NCBI GenBank assembly: GCA_041391665.1
Contig: JAWKNO010000001.1
Span: 2,728,001-2,792,000 of the forward strand
Origin: Bacteroidia bacterium
Lineage (GTDB): Bacteria > Bacteroidota > Bacteroidia > J057
Direction: 5' to 3'
Length of the DNA stretch: 64,000 bases
The notes under the pieces are model-generated. The model had not been told where the DNA came from, did not search any database, and saw nothing but the letters and a program-made list of their open reading frames with translations. Positions 17,505 through 26,220 of this stretch are shown here, in pieces. The translations under genes and the position numbers were made by a program. Within the stretch, counting starts at the first letter, position 1. Each line of letters begins with the position of its first letter.

Positions 17505-20500
17505 ATGCGTAAACTGCTACTTTTGACTACGGTGTTTACCGTTACCCTGAGATTTGCCGGACTGGCACAGGAAACTACCCCGAAAGCATCCAAAGCCGAT
17601 TCCGAAGAAAAAATTCCTTACATCCTGGGAATAAAAAAATCTCCCCACACGCTGCCTCATGCTGTGGAAACCTTCTCCGGAGAAGAACTCCTCACCGCCG
17701 GTGCTCCCAGCCTCCCCGAAGCCCTGACAGGGCGCGTCGCAGGACTGGAGATACTAACCCCCGGCGCTTTACCCGGAACCACCTCCCGCCTGAATTTCAG
17801 GGGTATTCGCTCCCTTCAAAACGGCGCAAATCAGCCCATCGTCATCCTCGACGGGGTGGAAATTGACAATAATATTTCGGGTGCAGGCGCTACCTCCGCC
17901 CTGGATGGGGGCGCAGACTGGGGATCTGGTATCAATCAGATCAATCTCTGGGATATCGCTTCTGTTACGGTGCTCAAAGGTCCCGCGGCTACAGCTCTTT
18001 ACGGTAACAGAGGTGCCAATGGCGCGATTATCCTTACCAGCAAAAGCCCCGAAAAAAGTACCGGTGTCAGCATTGGCTTCAACATGAGCCGGATACAAAC
18101 CGACATCTGGAAAAGCCGCGAAGTGCAAAACCTCTTTGGCGAAGGCAAAGCCTGGGAAGGCAGCCAGGAATTTGAAACCGACGACCAGGGCGGGAATCTC
18201 CTGCCCCGTGTAGATCCCGATATGGCCGGTGCCAGCTGGGGACCGGCTTTTGATAACAGCCCCGTCATCTGGTGGAACGGACAAGTTCTCCCATGGGAAT
18301 CTCAACCCGCCAATATTGCCTCCATTTTTCAACCGGGCCTTTCTACGTCGTATAATCTTTCGCTTTCCGGCGCAAATGAAACCGGAGGTTTTCGTGGGTC
18401 CATTACCCAAAATGAAACAACGCCTATTCTGCCCAATACATCTTCCCGGCAGACTACCCTGCATCTCAGTTCGCAGCTCCGGCCTGCAAAGGGATGGGAA
18501 GTAAATTCTTCGATCAATTTGCTGAGATACCAGGCTCAAAATGCTCCTGTATCGGGCATTTCCCATTCGTCTATCGGCCATGAACTGTTGTGGAACCGTG
18601 GCAGAAGTTTTCGCCCCGATCTGGAGGAAAACAGTTATCAGAATAGCGATGGTTCGCAGGCTATTGCAGGCGTAGGATTTCCTGTCGATAATGCACTGGG
18701 GCGGGGGAGAGGTATTTCCGGACCATTTTTCTGGAATCTGAACAACAACCAGGACTCATGGAAGACCGACAGAATGTATGGCTCATTCAGTATAACCCGG
18801 CAAATTCGCCCGTGGCTTTCATTGACCGCGCGCTCTGGCGCAGATTATTCTACTTCTTCTTTCGAATCGCTGCACAGGCCTACAGATACAACCGGACTGG
18901 CTGGGGGAAGATATGGACTTACGCTGGGAAACAAGCTGATGACAAACCACACGCTGATCCTTGAAGCAAGAAAAAATTTCACCAAACATATTCACCTTTC
19001 CGCTTTTGCCGGAATCGAAAAATGGTCAACCCGCTTTCAGGAAATTCGTGGAAGTAATGGCGGTTTTGATTTCCGGGAACCCGACTATTACGCCTTCTGG
19101 AATGCCTATACGGACACTGCTTCTATACGAACGATTTTTGATAGAACCATTCCCGGAGAATCGCGGTACAGTCAGTCGGTGAATGCCGCATTTGCTTCAG
19201 CCGATCTGAATATCAGGGACAGGTACTTTCTGCGTATCAGCAGCCGTACAGACCGGTTTTCTACCCCGGCAGGCAATCAGCCTGCGGTTACCTATCCCTC
19301 CGTAGATTTTGGGTATGTATTTCGCGATGTGGCGCGCACTTCACGTAAGGTATTTACTTACGGGAAACTTCGTGGATCCTATGCTTATGCAGGCAATCAG
19401 GCAGATATTTACAGCCTGCACCCTGGCTATTTTTCAGGGATTTACACAGGCATTTTCCCGACACAAAATCTGGTCAATGAAAAAACCAGCACGCAGGAAT
19501 TTGGTCTGGAAATGGCCTTCTATCACGGGCGAATCAAACTTGACGGAGTTTGGAATCAAACCCTGACCAGCAATCAGATTTTGCCGGTTCAAACGGGTGA
19601 TGGTCAGCCTGGCTGGATCAACAGTGGAGAAATTGAAAATAAAGGACTGGAACTGACCGCCGAAATCATCCCTGTTCGGAGCAAAGGTATTGAATGGCGA
19701 ATTCGTTTTTCCGGCGCAGGGTACCGCAATCAGGTGCTTTCACTCGCCGATGGCGTAGAATCTGTCTCCCTGGGCGGAATGCTCGAAGCCCGTGTCGGGC
19801 AACCGGTTGGGGCGATTGTGGGTTACGACTATTTATATTTTGACCAAAACGGAAATCAGGAGACGGATCCTGAAGAAAGAACGCCTGAAAACCGCATCAT
19901 TTCTTCCGATGGAAAATGGTACGGTACAACGGACGAAAAAGTAGTGCTGGGAAATGTTAATCCCAAATGGTTTGGCGGCATCACCAATACCATCACTGTG
20001 ATGGGCGTAACTTTCCGCGGGGTAGTGGACATTCGGCAGGGAGGAGATGTATTCTGGGGCTCGCAGGCCGCTGGCCTGGCTTTGGGACAGTCGCCCGCGA
20101 CGCTCGAAGGCCGTACCGCATTACTCGGTGGCCTTCCCTATACGGATGTGTATGGAATCGAACGCGACATGGGCGTGATCAAAGAAGGCGTATATGCCGA
20201 CGGAAAACCTAATAAAACCGTCGTTCCCTATTACTACAAATACCAGGACGTATTTTCACGACCCGACGGGAAAGGCCCGGCAGCGGCAACCATCTCCGCT
20301 GGCTCATGGGTGAGGGTAAGAGAACTATCGCTGACTTATCAGTTTCCCGATCGTATGCTTCAGAAAAACGGAACCATCAAAGGGCTGCGTGTCAGTGCCG
20401 TGGGCAGAAATCTCTGGTTTCTCCGCAATACTGCCCCCGACGGACTTGACCCGGCGGGAGTGCTGAGCAGTGGTATGGGACGGGGAATGGAATGGGGGCA

Positions 20501-20549
20501 GATGCCCACAACCCGCAGTTGGGGATTTGTGGTAAATCTTGGGTTCTGA
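17505..20549 (+). CDS. SusC/RagA-type TonB-dependent outer membrane receptor
   Basis: 1014 aa from MRKLLLLTTV; the frame extends 32 codons upstream through the hairpin region without similarity. The signal peptide is cleaved near LAQET. A plug domain follows immediately (SLPEALTGRVAGLEI, LNFRGIRSLQNGANQPIVILDGVEI, VTVLKGPAATALYGNRGANGAI), then a 22-strand-type barrel ending in the aromatic residue GF. The carboxypeptidase-regulatory domain usually present before SusC plugs is missing, and no SusD lipoprotein is adjacent. It should import a nutrient, peptide or glycan with TonB energy. The two upstream secreted peptidase-like proteins make a peptide-derived substrate attractive, but this is inference. 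Confidence 0.9.
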   Translation: MRKLLLLTTVFTVTLRFAGLAQETTPKASKADSEEKIPYILGIKKSPHTLPHAVETFSGEELLTAGAPSLPEALTGRVAGLEILTPGALPGTTSRLNFRGIRSLQNGANQPIVILDGVEIDNNISGAGATSALDGGADWGSGINQINLWDIASVTVLKGPAATALYGNRGANGAIILTSKSPEKSTGVSIGFNMSRIQTDIWKSREVQNLFGEGKAWEGSQEFETDDQGGNLLPRVDPDMAGASWGPAFDNSPVIWWNGQVLPWESQPANIASIFQPGLSTSYNLSLSGANETGGFRGSITQNETTPILPNTSSRQTTLHLSSQLRPAKGWEVNSSINLLRYQAQNAPVSGISHSSIGHELLWNRGRSFRPDLEENSYQNSDGSQAIAGVGFPVDNALGRGRGISGPFFWNLNNNQDSWKTDRMYGSFSITRQIRPWLSLTARSGADYSTSSFESLHRPTDTTGLAGGRYGLTLGNKLMTNHTLILEARKNFTKHIHLSAFAGIEKWSTRFQEIRGSNGGFDFREPDYYAFWNAYTDTASIRTIFDRTIPGESRYSQSVNAAFASADLNIRDRYFLRISSRTDRFSTPAGNQPAVTYPSVDFGYVFRDVARTSRKVFTYGKLRGSYAYAGNQADIYSLHPGYFSGIYTGIFPTQNLVNEKTSTQEFGLEMAFYHGRIKLDGVWNQTLTSNQILPVQTGDGQPGWINSGEIENKGLELTAEIIPVRSKGIEWRIRFSGAGYRNQVLSLADGVESVSLGGMLEARVGQPVGAIVGYDYLYFDQNGNQETDPEERTPENRIISSDGKWYGTTDEKVVLGNVNPKWFGGITNTITVMGVTFRGVVDIRQGGDVFWGSQAAGLALGQSPATLEGRTALLGGLPYTDVYGIERDMGVIKEGVYADGKPNKTVVPYYYKYQDVFSRPDGKGPAAATISAGSWVRVRELSLTYQFPDRMLQKNGTIKGLRVSAVGRNLWFLRNTAPDGLDPAGVLSSGMGRGMEWGQMPTTRSWGFVVNLGF

Positions 20550-20640
20550 CCCTAATACCGGGAATAAACAGATGAAACTATTTGTCTAAAAGCCCGAAAG
20601 GACATCAAGTCCTGTATCAACAATTATCACCCTTGAGCCA

Positions 20641-21090
20641 ATGATTATGAAAATGATGAAATTTATCTGTTTATCGCTGTTTGGCCTGTTTGCTTCAGGC
20701 TTAGTTGCCCAACCCGGTGGCGGAAATTTTGATCCCCAGGCAATGGTACAGCGTCAAACCGACGAAATAGCACAGGCACTGGAACTCGACGAGACAACCA
20801 AAGCCAAAGTAAAGGAGATCAACCAGGCTTCTATGGATCAGATGCGCAAAGCCCGCGAGGAAAATCAGGGAGACTGGGAAGCCATGCGTGGGATCCGTGA
20901 GCAGGTCAATGCCGAAAGAGACGAGCAGTTTAAGATTCTCTTCACTTACGAGCAATGGACCAAATACGAAGCCTGGCAGGCAGAAAGAGCTGCCAACCGC
21001 CCACAGGGAGGCCGCCCAGGTGGACAGCAGGGAACACCGCCCGAAGGAGGTCCCAAAGGAAAAAAAGGGAAAAAGCCTGCTGGAGAATAA
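20641..21090 (+). CDS. Small periplasmic Spy/CpxP-like or DUF4890-like protein
   Basis: 149 aa. The signal peptide MIMKMMKFICLSLFGLFASG is cleaved near LVAQP; ATGs at 20647, 20653 and 20656 are alternative starts. The mature part is a charged helical region (QRQTDEIAQALELDETTKAK, IREQVNAERDEQFKILFTYE) of the type found in Spy/CpxP-like periplasmic proteins, in which a helix pair is followed by L-T-x-E-Q-x-x-K. The tail is rich in Gly, Pro and Lys (GGRPGGQQGTPPEGG, GKKGKK). A periplasmic chaperone or metal/stress sensor role is possible. It lies 91 bp after the receptor and 32 bp before the ArsA-like gene. Confidence 0.65.
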   Translation: MIMKMMKFICLSLFGLFASGLVAQPGGGNFDPQAMVQRQTDEIAQALELDETTKAKVKEINQASMDQMRKAREENQGDWEAMRGIREQVNAERDEQFKILFTYEQWTKYEAWQAERAANRPQGGRPGGQQGTPPEGGPKGKKGKKPAGE

Positions 21091-21122
21091 GGTGAATGGC
21101 AATTCTTCACTACCTTTACCTT

Positions 21123-22280
21123 ATGCGAATCATTCTCTTTACAGGTAAAGGTGGCGTAGGAAAAACCACCACGGCAGCGGCGACTGCCCTTCACGCAGCC
21201 CGACAGGGCATCAAAACGCTGGTCATTTCCACTGACCCCGCGCATAGTCTCTCCGATGCCCTGGATGTAGAACTTTCGCCCGAACCCACGGAAATAGAAC
21301 CCAACCTCTGGGGGCAGGAGTTTGACGTGTACTACTCCATGAAAAAATATTGGGGAAATATGCGCGAACTGATGCGAACCATTTTCCGCTGGCAGGGTAT
21401 GGACAATATCGTAGCCGAAGAACTCTCTGTCCTCCCCGGGATGGAAGAAGCTTCGGCTTTTTTGTGGATTGAAAAATATTATTCTGAGAATAATTACCAG
21501 CTACTGGTCATCGACAGTGCGCCTACCGGAGAGACCTTGACGTTGCTCAGCTTACCGCAGGTAACGCAATCCTGGCTGACCAAGGCCTTCCCCGGTCAAA
21601 GTTTTGCCGTAAAAACGATGGGCAAAATCGTAAGAAAAACGATGGACATTCCCCTCGACAAAGGATATGAAGAGCTGGAAACGTTATTTGCCAAACTCGA
21701 AAAAATCCAGAAGATATTTGTCAACCCCAATATCACTTCCATCCGCCTCGTGGCAAACCCCGAGCGAATGGTCATTCAGGAAGCCAAACGCGCCTATACC
21801 TATCTTCAGCTCTACGGCTACAATGTGGATGCGGTGGTCGTCAACCGTGTGATCCCCGCCCGTTCTGGGGGTAAATTGTTTGAGAAATACCTGAAATCGC
21901 AGGTCACGCATTTGCAGGACATTGAGGAGAGTTTTGCTCCGCTGCCAATTTTGAAGGTAGAACATATGGGGCAGGAAGTATTTGGGCTCGAATTGCTGGC
22001 TCAGATAGGACAAAGTCTCTACGGAAAAAAAGACCCCACGCCTGTATTCCACAATGAAAACCCATTTGAAGTAAAAGAGGTAGGGGAACTGTACCGCGTC
22101 CGAATCAAACTTCCGCTGGTGGAGGAAGAGGATGTCGAACTAAAAAAATTTGGCGATGAACTGGTTATCAATATCGGCAACCGGCGTCGCAACGTTTTCC
22201 TCCCAAAATTTGCTAACTTTCTGACGCTTGACAGCTATCATTACGACTCACCGTGGCTTACGGTGTGGTTAAATAAGTGA
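21123..22280 (+). CDS. ArsA/Get3-family ATPase with C-terminal HSP20-like domain
   Basis: 385 aa from MRIILFTGKGG; a longer start at 21096 adds nine residues. It has the deviant Walker A GKGGVGKTT, switch I STDPAHSLSDA, and switch II VIDSAPTGETL. The last 75 residues (from about PFEVKEVGELYRVRIKLPL) match the ArsA HSP20-like domain found in bacterial ArsA homologues. The fungal Get3 CxxC zinc motif is not seen. No arsenite genes are nearby, so a role in targeting or chaperoning of membrane proteins, or in metabolite handling, is more likely than arsenite efflux. It starts close to the Spy-like gene, suggesting cotranscription. Confidence 0.85.
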   Translation: MRIILFTGKGGVGKTTTAAATALHAARQGIKTLVISTDPAHSLSDALDVELSPEPTEIEPNLWGQEFDVYYSMKKYWGNMRELMRTIFRWQGMDNIVAEELSVLPGMEEASAFLWIEKYYSENNYQLLVIDSAPTGETLTLLSLPQVTQSWLTKAFPGQSFAVKTMGKIVRKTMDIPLDKGYEELETLFAKLEKIQKIFVNPNITSIRLVANPERMVIQEAKRAYTYLQLYGYNVDAVVVNRVIPARSGGKLFEKYLKSQVTHLQDIEESFAPLPILKVEHMGQEVFGLELLAQIGQSLYGKKDPTPVFHNENPFEVKEVGELYRVRIKLPLVEEEDVELKKFGDELVINIGNRRRNVFLPKFANFLTLDSYHYDSPWLTVWLNK

Positions 22281-22311
22281 CAAGCTGTTCTGAACCATAA
22301 AGAGGAAACCA

Positions 22312-23052
22312 TTGAAAATCGGCCTTTTCATTCCCTGTTATATAGACCAGTTTTACCCACAGGTAGGGGTTGCTTCGCTTGAAATCCTCCAAAAACTAGG
22401 CTATTCGGTTGAATTCCCCCTCAACCAGACCTGCTGTGGCCAACCTATGGCCAATTCGGGGTGTGAAAAGGATGCTCAGGCTGCAGCCAGCCATTTTGTG
22501 GATATATTCTCCGACTGTGATTACATCGTCGGGCCTTCGGGCAGCTGTGTCTATTTTGTGCGAAAACATTACGACTTCCTGCCTGCTTCGGATGCGCTTT
22601 CTCATGTTCAGACCCGCACCCTTGATATCTGCGAATTTCTCTATCAGGTTGCAGATCTGGACAAAATAAAGGCCCGTTTTCCCGCAAAAGTAGGGCTTCA
22701 CCCCAGTTGCCACGGTTTACGTGGATTGCACCTCGGGAAAGGATCAGAGCTTATGGGCGATGCGTTTTCCATTCAGGAAAGTTTGCTGCACAGGGTTGAA
22801 GGGCTGGAACTGGTGCCGCTCGACCGCAGCGATGAGTGTTGTGGTTTTGGCGGAACGTTTAGTGTCTCTGAAACGGCTGTTTCTGTCAAAATGGGCAATG
22901 ACCGGGTGAAAGACCACTTAAACCACGGGGCCGAAGTCCTCACCGGCGGTGATATGTCATGCCTGATGCATCTCGAAGGACTGATTCGCCGGCAGAAAAA
23001 AAATCTCAGGGTCATGCATATTGTGGAAATCCTCAACCAGACAGCGGTATGA
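22312..23052 (+). CDS. lutA: Lactate utilisation protein A (LutA/YkgE), cysteine-rich CCG-domain subunit
   Basis: 246 aa, starting with TTG at 22312 (MKIGLFIPCYIDQFYPQVGV is the family N-terminus and no ATG is available). The two cysteine-rich CCG motifs are present: CCGQPMANSGC with a later HPSCHG, and DECCGFGGTFSV. LutA with LutB and LutC forms the iron-sulphur L-lactate dehydrogenase complex that oxidises lactate to pyruvate in the cytoplasm. Its stop overlaps the start of lutB by 4 bp (ATGA), a classic coupled arrangement. The third subunit gene lies about 8 kb downstream on the other strand. Confidence 0.9.
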   Translation: MKIGLFIPCYIDQFYPQVGVASLEILQKLGYSVEFPLNQTCCGQPMANSGCEKDAQAAASHFVDIFSDCDYIVGPSGSCVYFVRKHYDFLPASDALSHVQTRTLDICEFLYQVADLDKIKARFPAKVGLHPSCHGLRGLHLGKGSELMGDAFSIQESLLHRVEGLELVPLDRSDECCGFGGTFSVSETAVSVKMGNDRVKDHLNHGAEVLTGGDMSCLMHLEGLIRRQKKNLRVMHIVEILNQTAV

Positions 23053-24464
23053 ACCATTCGACAGAAGCAAAAAAATTTAATCAGGATGAGGCCCGCACGA
23101 CCTGGCACGACCAGACGCTCTGGCATGTAAGGCAAAAACGCGACCTAATTGCGGCGTCGGTTCCAGAATGGGAAACCCTCCGCGAGCTTGCCAGCCAGAT
23201 CAAAGCGCATACCCTTTCCCGTCTGGATGAATATCTGGAAGAATTTGAAAAAAATGCTACGGCGAATGGTATCGTTGTCCATTGGGCGGAGGATGGAAAA
23301 GCTCACAACCGTATCGTTGCAGACATTCTCCAAAAACACAAGGTGCGCAAGCTGGTCAAAAGCAAGTCCATGCTTACCGAAGAATGCCACCTGAATCCTT
23401 TCCTCGAAAAACAAGGCGTGGAAGTCATCGACACCGATCTCGGCGAACGAATTGTGCAACTCGCCCAGGAACCGCCCAGCCATATCGTTCTTCCGGCTAT
23501 CCATAAAAAGAAAGAGGAAATCGGGGTGCTTTTCCATGAAAAACTGGGCACAGAAGCAGGGGCGACCGATCCGCAATATCTTACCGAAGCCGCACGCCAG
23601 CATCTCCGGCAACAATTTTTATCTGCGGATGCCGCTCTTACCGGTGTCAATTTTGCCATCGCCGAAACCGGCGGATTTGTGGTTTGCACCAACGAAGGCA
23701 ATGCCGATATGGGGGTTCACCTGGCGCCTGTGCATATTGCCAGCATGGGCATTGAAAAACTAATCCCCAAAATGGCGCACCTCGGAGTGTTTTTGCGCCT
23801 CCTCGCGCGCAGTGCTACCGGGCAACCCGTTACTACATACAATTCTCACTTTTTTCGTCCACAGCCGGGACAGGAAGTGCATATTATTCTGGTGGATAAC
23901 GGGCGAACTGAACAACTGGGGCGCGAAGATTTTCGCCGATCTCTCCATTGCATTCGTTGCGGAGCATGTATGAATACTTGTCCCGTGTACCGGCGAAGCG
24001 GCGGTTACAGTTATGGCTCGACTGTGCCGGGGCCGATAGGGTCAATTTTGTCGCCGGGAATAGATTTAAAAAAGTACAGCAGCCTGCCTTTTGCCTCGAC
24101 GCTTTGCGGTTCGTGTTCGGATGTATGTCCGGTGAAAATTGATATTCATGTGCAGCTATACAAATGGCGGCAGATCATCGCGGAGGAAGGCCACCTCGAT
24201 AGCGGAAAACGCATAGGAATGAAAATGGCCGGGAAAATGTTTGCCAGACCCAAACTCTATCAATGGGTAGGGCGAATGGGGCGAATGGCTTTGCGGATAT
24301 TGCCAGGCTTTATGGTCAATCATCGGCTGAATCCGTGGGGAAAAGACCGGGAAATGCCCATTCCTCCCAAACAAAGTTTTCGCGATTGGTATGTAAAAAG
24401 CCAATCTACTTCTTCCTTGCCATCAACCCCCAGTACAACAAAAACGCCACGCCAAACCCTGTAA
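23049..24464 (+). CDS. lutB: Lactate utilisation protein B (LutB), LUD domain with two 4Fe-4S clusters
   Basis: 471 aa. The N-terminal LUD domain (residues 60-280, including LPAIHKKKEEIG and AIAETGGFVVCTNEGNADM) is followed by two ferredoxin-type motifs CIRCGACMNTCPVYRR and CGSCSDVCPVKIDIH, then a C-terminal helical domain (NPWGKDREMP). It is probably the electron-carrying subunit of the lactate-oxidising complex. The last 59 bp overlap the 3' end of the convergent permease gene, so the tail after DWYVKSQ is read through the neighbour's coding DNA. Confidence 0.92.
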   Translation: MNHSTEAKKFNQDEARTTWHDQTLWHVRQKRDLIAASVPEWETLRELASQIKAHTLSRLDEYLEEFEKNATANGIVVHWAEDGKAHNRIVADILQKHKVRKLVKSKSMLTEECHLNPFLEKQGVEVIDTDLGERIVQLAQEPPSHIVLPAIHKKKEEIGVLFHEKLGTEAGATDPQYLTEAARQHLRQQFLSADAALTGVNFAIAETGGFVVCTNEGNADMGVHLAPVHIASMGIEKLIPKMAHLGVFLRLLARSATGQPVTTYNSHFFRPQPGQEVHIILVDNGRTEQLGREDFRRSLHCIRCGACMNTCPVYRRSGGYSYGSTVPGPIGSILSPGIDLKKYSSLPFASTLCGSCSDVCPVKIDIHVQLYKWRQIIAEEGHLDSGKRIGMKMAGKMFARPKLYQWVGRMGRMALRILPGFMVNHRLNPWGKDREMPIPPKQSFRDWYVKSQSTSSLPSTPSTTKTPRQTL

Positions 24465-26148
24465 ACCAGCTCAGATTATACAAAAACGAAAGCGCCGGAA
24501 CCCATAGTCCGATCAGAGCCGCCAGGACGCCGATGGTTACTGAAATCAACGCGTTTACATTATATCCATGGCTGAACGAATACACGCCATTTATCTTATA
24601 TAATTCTGCCAGTTGAAGCTCACGCTTCCGGACCACAAAATAGTCGCAAATCAAAATACCCAGCACTGGCCCGAGCAAGCCGCTGACAAAGAGCAGCAAT
24701 CCGCTGATTTCGTCCATCAACCACCAGGGGCAGATCAGAATGCCCATTACGCCTGTAACCACCCCACCACGGCGGAAGTCGAGTTGTTTGGGAAAAAGGT
24801 TGGAGAATGCATTGGCCGGGGCAATCACATTGGCGGCAATATTGGTGCTGAGCGTAGCGATAATCATAAAAAGCTGTGCGACTACCACCACCAACGGGTT
24901 GTCAAATCTGGCAATCAGCGATACCGGATCCCAGGGCGCATCGTCGCCAATAAGAATGTCCTGAAAATTGACAACAGCTGCGCAGGTAACAAATATTCCC
25001 ACAAACGAATACAAAATCATGGTTCCCGGTAGTCCAATAAACTGTCCGGCAACCTGATGTTGCTGGCTACGCGCATACCGGGTAATATCTGCGATACTGA
25101 TAGACATGGTTGCCCAGAACCCAACCATTGCCGTAAGCCAGAGGATATATCCCCACCATTTGGAAGCGGGGTGAGCATAAGCCTGAAAATCAAACTTTGC
25201 TGTGACAGTGGATGATTCCACAAACCCACTTTCTGTCTGCGCCCGAAGCTGGATCTGCACTTCGCGGCTTCCATTGGTAAGACCGTCAATATCGATCTGC
25301 GGCTCGCGGATTTGCTCAAGCACAATGGCTGCACCTGGAGGTGGCAAAATCTGCCAGCCCATGTCTTTCATTCCATCTTCTGTCGGGACGACCATTCGGT
25401 ATTGTGTGGCTTTGGCCATACCATCGGCAAGCGTCAGCGGATTGATCTGCAATACCATACCCTGCGGGTCCTCTATCTGAAGGGCAAACGAAGGTTTTTC
25501 CAACTGCCTTCCCTGGCGCAATACATTGGCAAAACCGCCACCATTCCATGCGCCCCATCCGATCAGAAATATACCCATCAGAACCAGAATCGGCGCAGAC
25601 CAGTCTTCCAGCCAGCGGATACTTTCGGTACCCTTCCAGACGAAATACATATTCATGACCCAAAAAAGGGCAAAGCCCGCAAATTTGCCGAAAGACAGCC
25701 CCGCATCTCCGGGCTGCCCGGTAATGGCGTTCCAAATGGCATAAAGTGCCAGACCGCCAATCCAGGTCTGGATCCCAAACCAGCCGCAGGCCACAATCGC
25801 CCTTACAATCGCCGGAATATGAATCCCTTTGGTACCAAAAGCAGCTCTTCCTACTACGGGGAAAGGAATACCATATTTTACCCCGGCATGACCATTGAGT
25901 ACCATTGGAACCGTAATGATCAGGTTGGCAATACCTATAATGATCAGGGCAACATACCAGCTTACGCCTGAGCGAATCATATAGGAAGCCAGCAGGTAGG
26001 TGGGAATGCACACAGCCATGCCAACCCAGAGTGCAGCGAGATCGAATATCCCCCAGGTGCGGCCTTTGGCCGGAACCGGAGCGAGATCTTCACTGTAAAG
26101 CGGAGAAGACGATATATCTTCCTTTAATTCAACAATTTTGGTGTCCAT
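24406..26148 (-). CDS. NCS1-family nucleobase:cation symporter with extra hydrophilic insert
   Basis: 580 aa from MDTKIVELKE; an upstream ATG adds 11 residues that overlap the promoter region. About twelve transmembrane segments are visible, with NCS1 motifs LNGHAGVKYGIPFPV, CGWFGIQTWIGG and SISIADITRYAR. Residues about 215-327 form a hydrophilic insert (from RQGRQLEKPS to FQAYAHPASK) between membrane segments; typical NCS1 proteins are about 480-500 aa and lack it. Neighbouring cytosine deaminase, aminotransferase and semialdehyde dehydrogenase genes support a pyrimidine substrate such as cytosine or uracil. It converges on lutB with a 59-bp overlap. Confidence 0.88.
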   Translation of the reverse strand: MDTKIVELKEDISSSPLYSEDLAPVPAKGRTWGIFDLAALWVGMAVCIPTYLLASYMIRSGVSWYVALIIIGIANLIITVPMVLNGHAGVKYGIPFPVVGRAAFGTKGIHIPAIVRAIVACGWFGIQTWIGGLALYAIWNAITGQPGDAGLSFGKFAGFALFWVMNMYFVWKGTESIRWLEDWSAPILVLMGIFLIGWGAWNGGGFANVLRQGRQLEKPSFALQIEDPQGMVLQINPLTLADGMAKATQYRMVVPTEDGMKDMGWQILPPPGAAIVLEQIREPQIDIDGLTNGSREVQIQLRAQTESGFVESSTVTAKFDFQAYAHPASKWWGYILWLTAMVGFWATMSISIADITRYARSQQHQVAGQFIGLPGTMILYSFVGIFVTCAAVVNFQDILIGDDAPWDPVSLIARFDNPLVVVVAQLFMIIATLSTNIAANVIAPANAFSNLFPKQLDFRRGGVVTGVMGILICPWWLMDEISGLLLFVSGLLGPVLGILICDYFVVRKRELQLAELYKINGVYSFSHGYNVNALISVTIGVLAALIGLWVPALSFLYNLSWFTGFGVAFLLYWGLMARKK

Positions 26149-26151
26149 GAG

Positions 26152-26168
26152 ACAAAATATCGTTTTGT
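26152..26168. promoter_or_regulatory. Possible operator in the NCS1 leader
   Basis: The inverted repeat ACAAAA-TATCG-TTTTGT lies between the predicted transcription start and the ATG of the permease gene. Its place suggests a repressor site, but the arms are only 6 bp and AT-rich. Confidence 0.3.
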
Positions 26169-26177
26169 TCACAGACA

Positions 26178-26208
26178 CCAAAATAAAGTTCTTTTCAATC
26201 AGAACAAA
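26178..26208 (-). promoter_or_regulatory. Candidate sigma-A promoter of the NCS1 permease
   Basis: On the minus strand, TTTG (26208-26205) is separated by 19 nt from TATTTTGG (26185-26178), which matches five of the six fixed positions of TAnnTTTG. Transcription would begin about 23 bp before the ATG at 26148. Confidence 0.5.
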
Positions 26209-26220
26209 CCGCGGGTTGCC

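Noticed and set aside
21123..22280. Arsenite efflux ATPase as the function of the ArsA homologue
   Set aside because: No arsB, arsC or arsR neighbours and no arsenite-binding cysteine set were seen; only the broad ArsA/Get3 family is supported.
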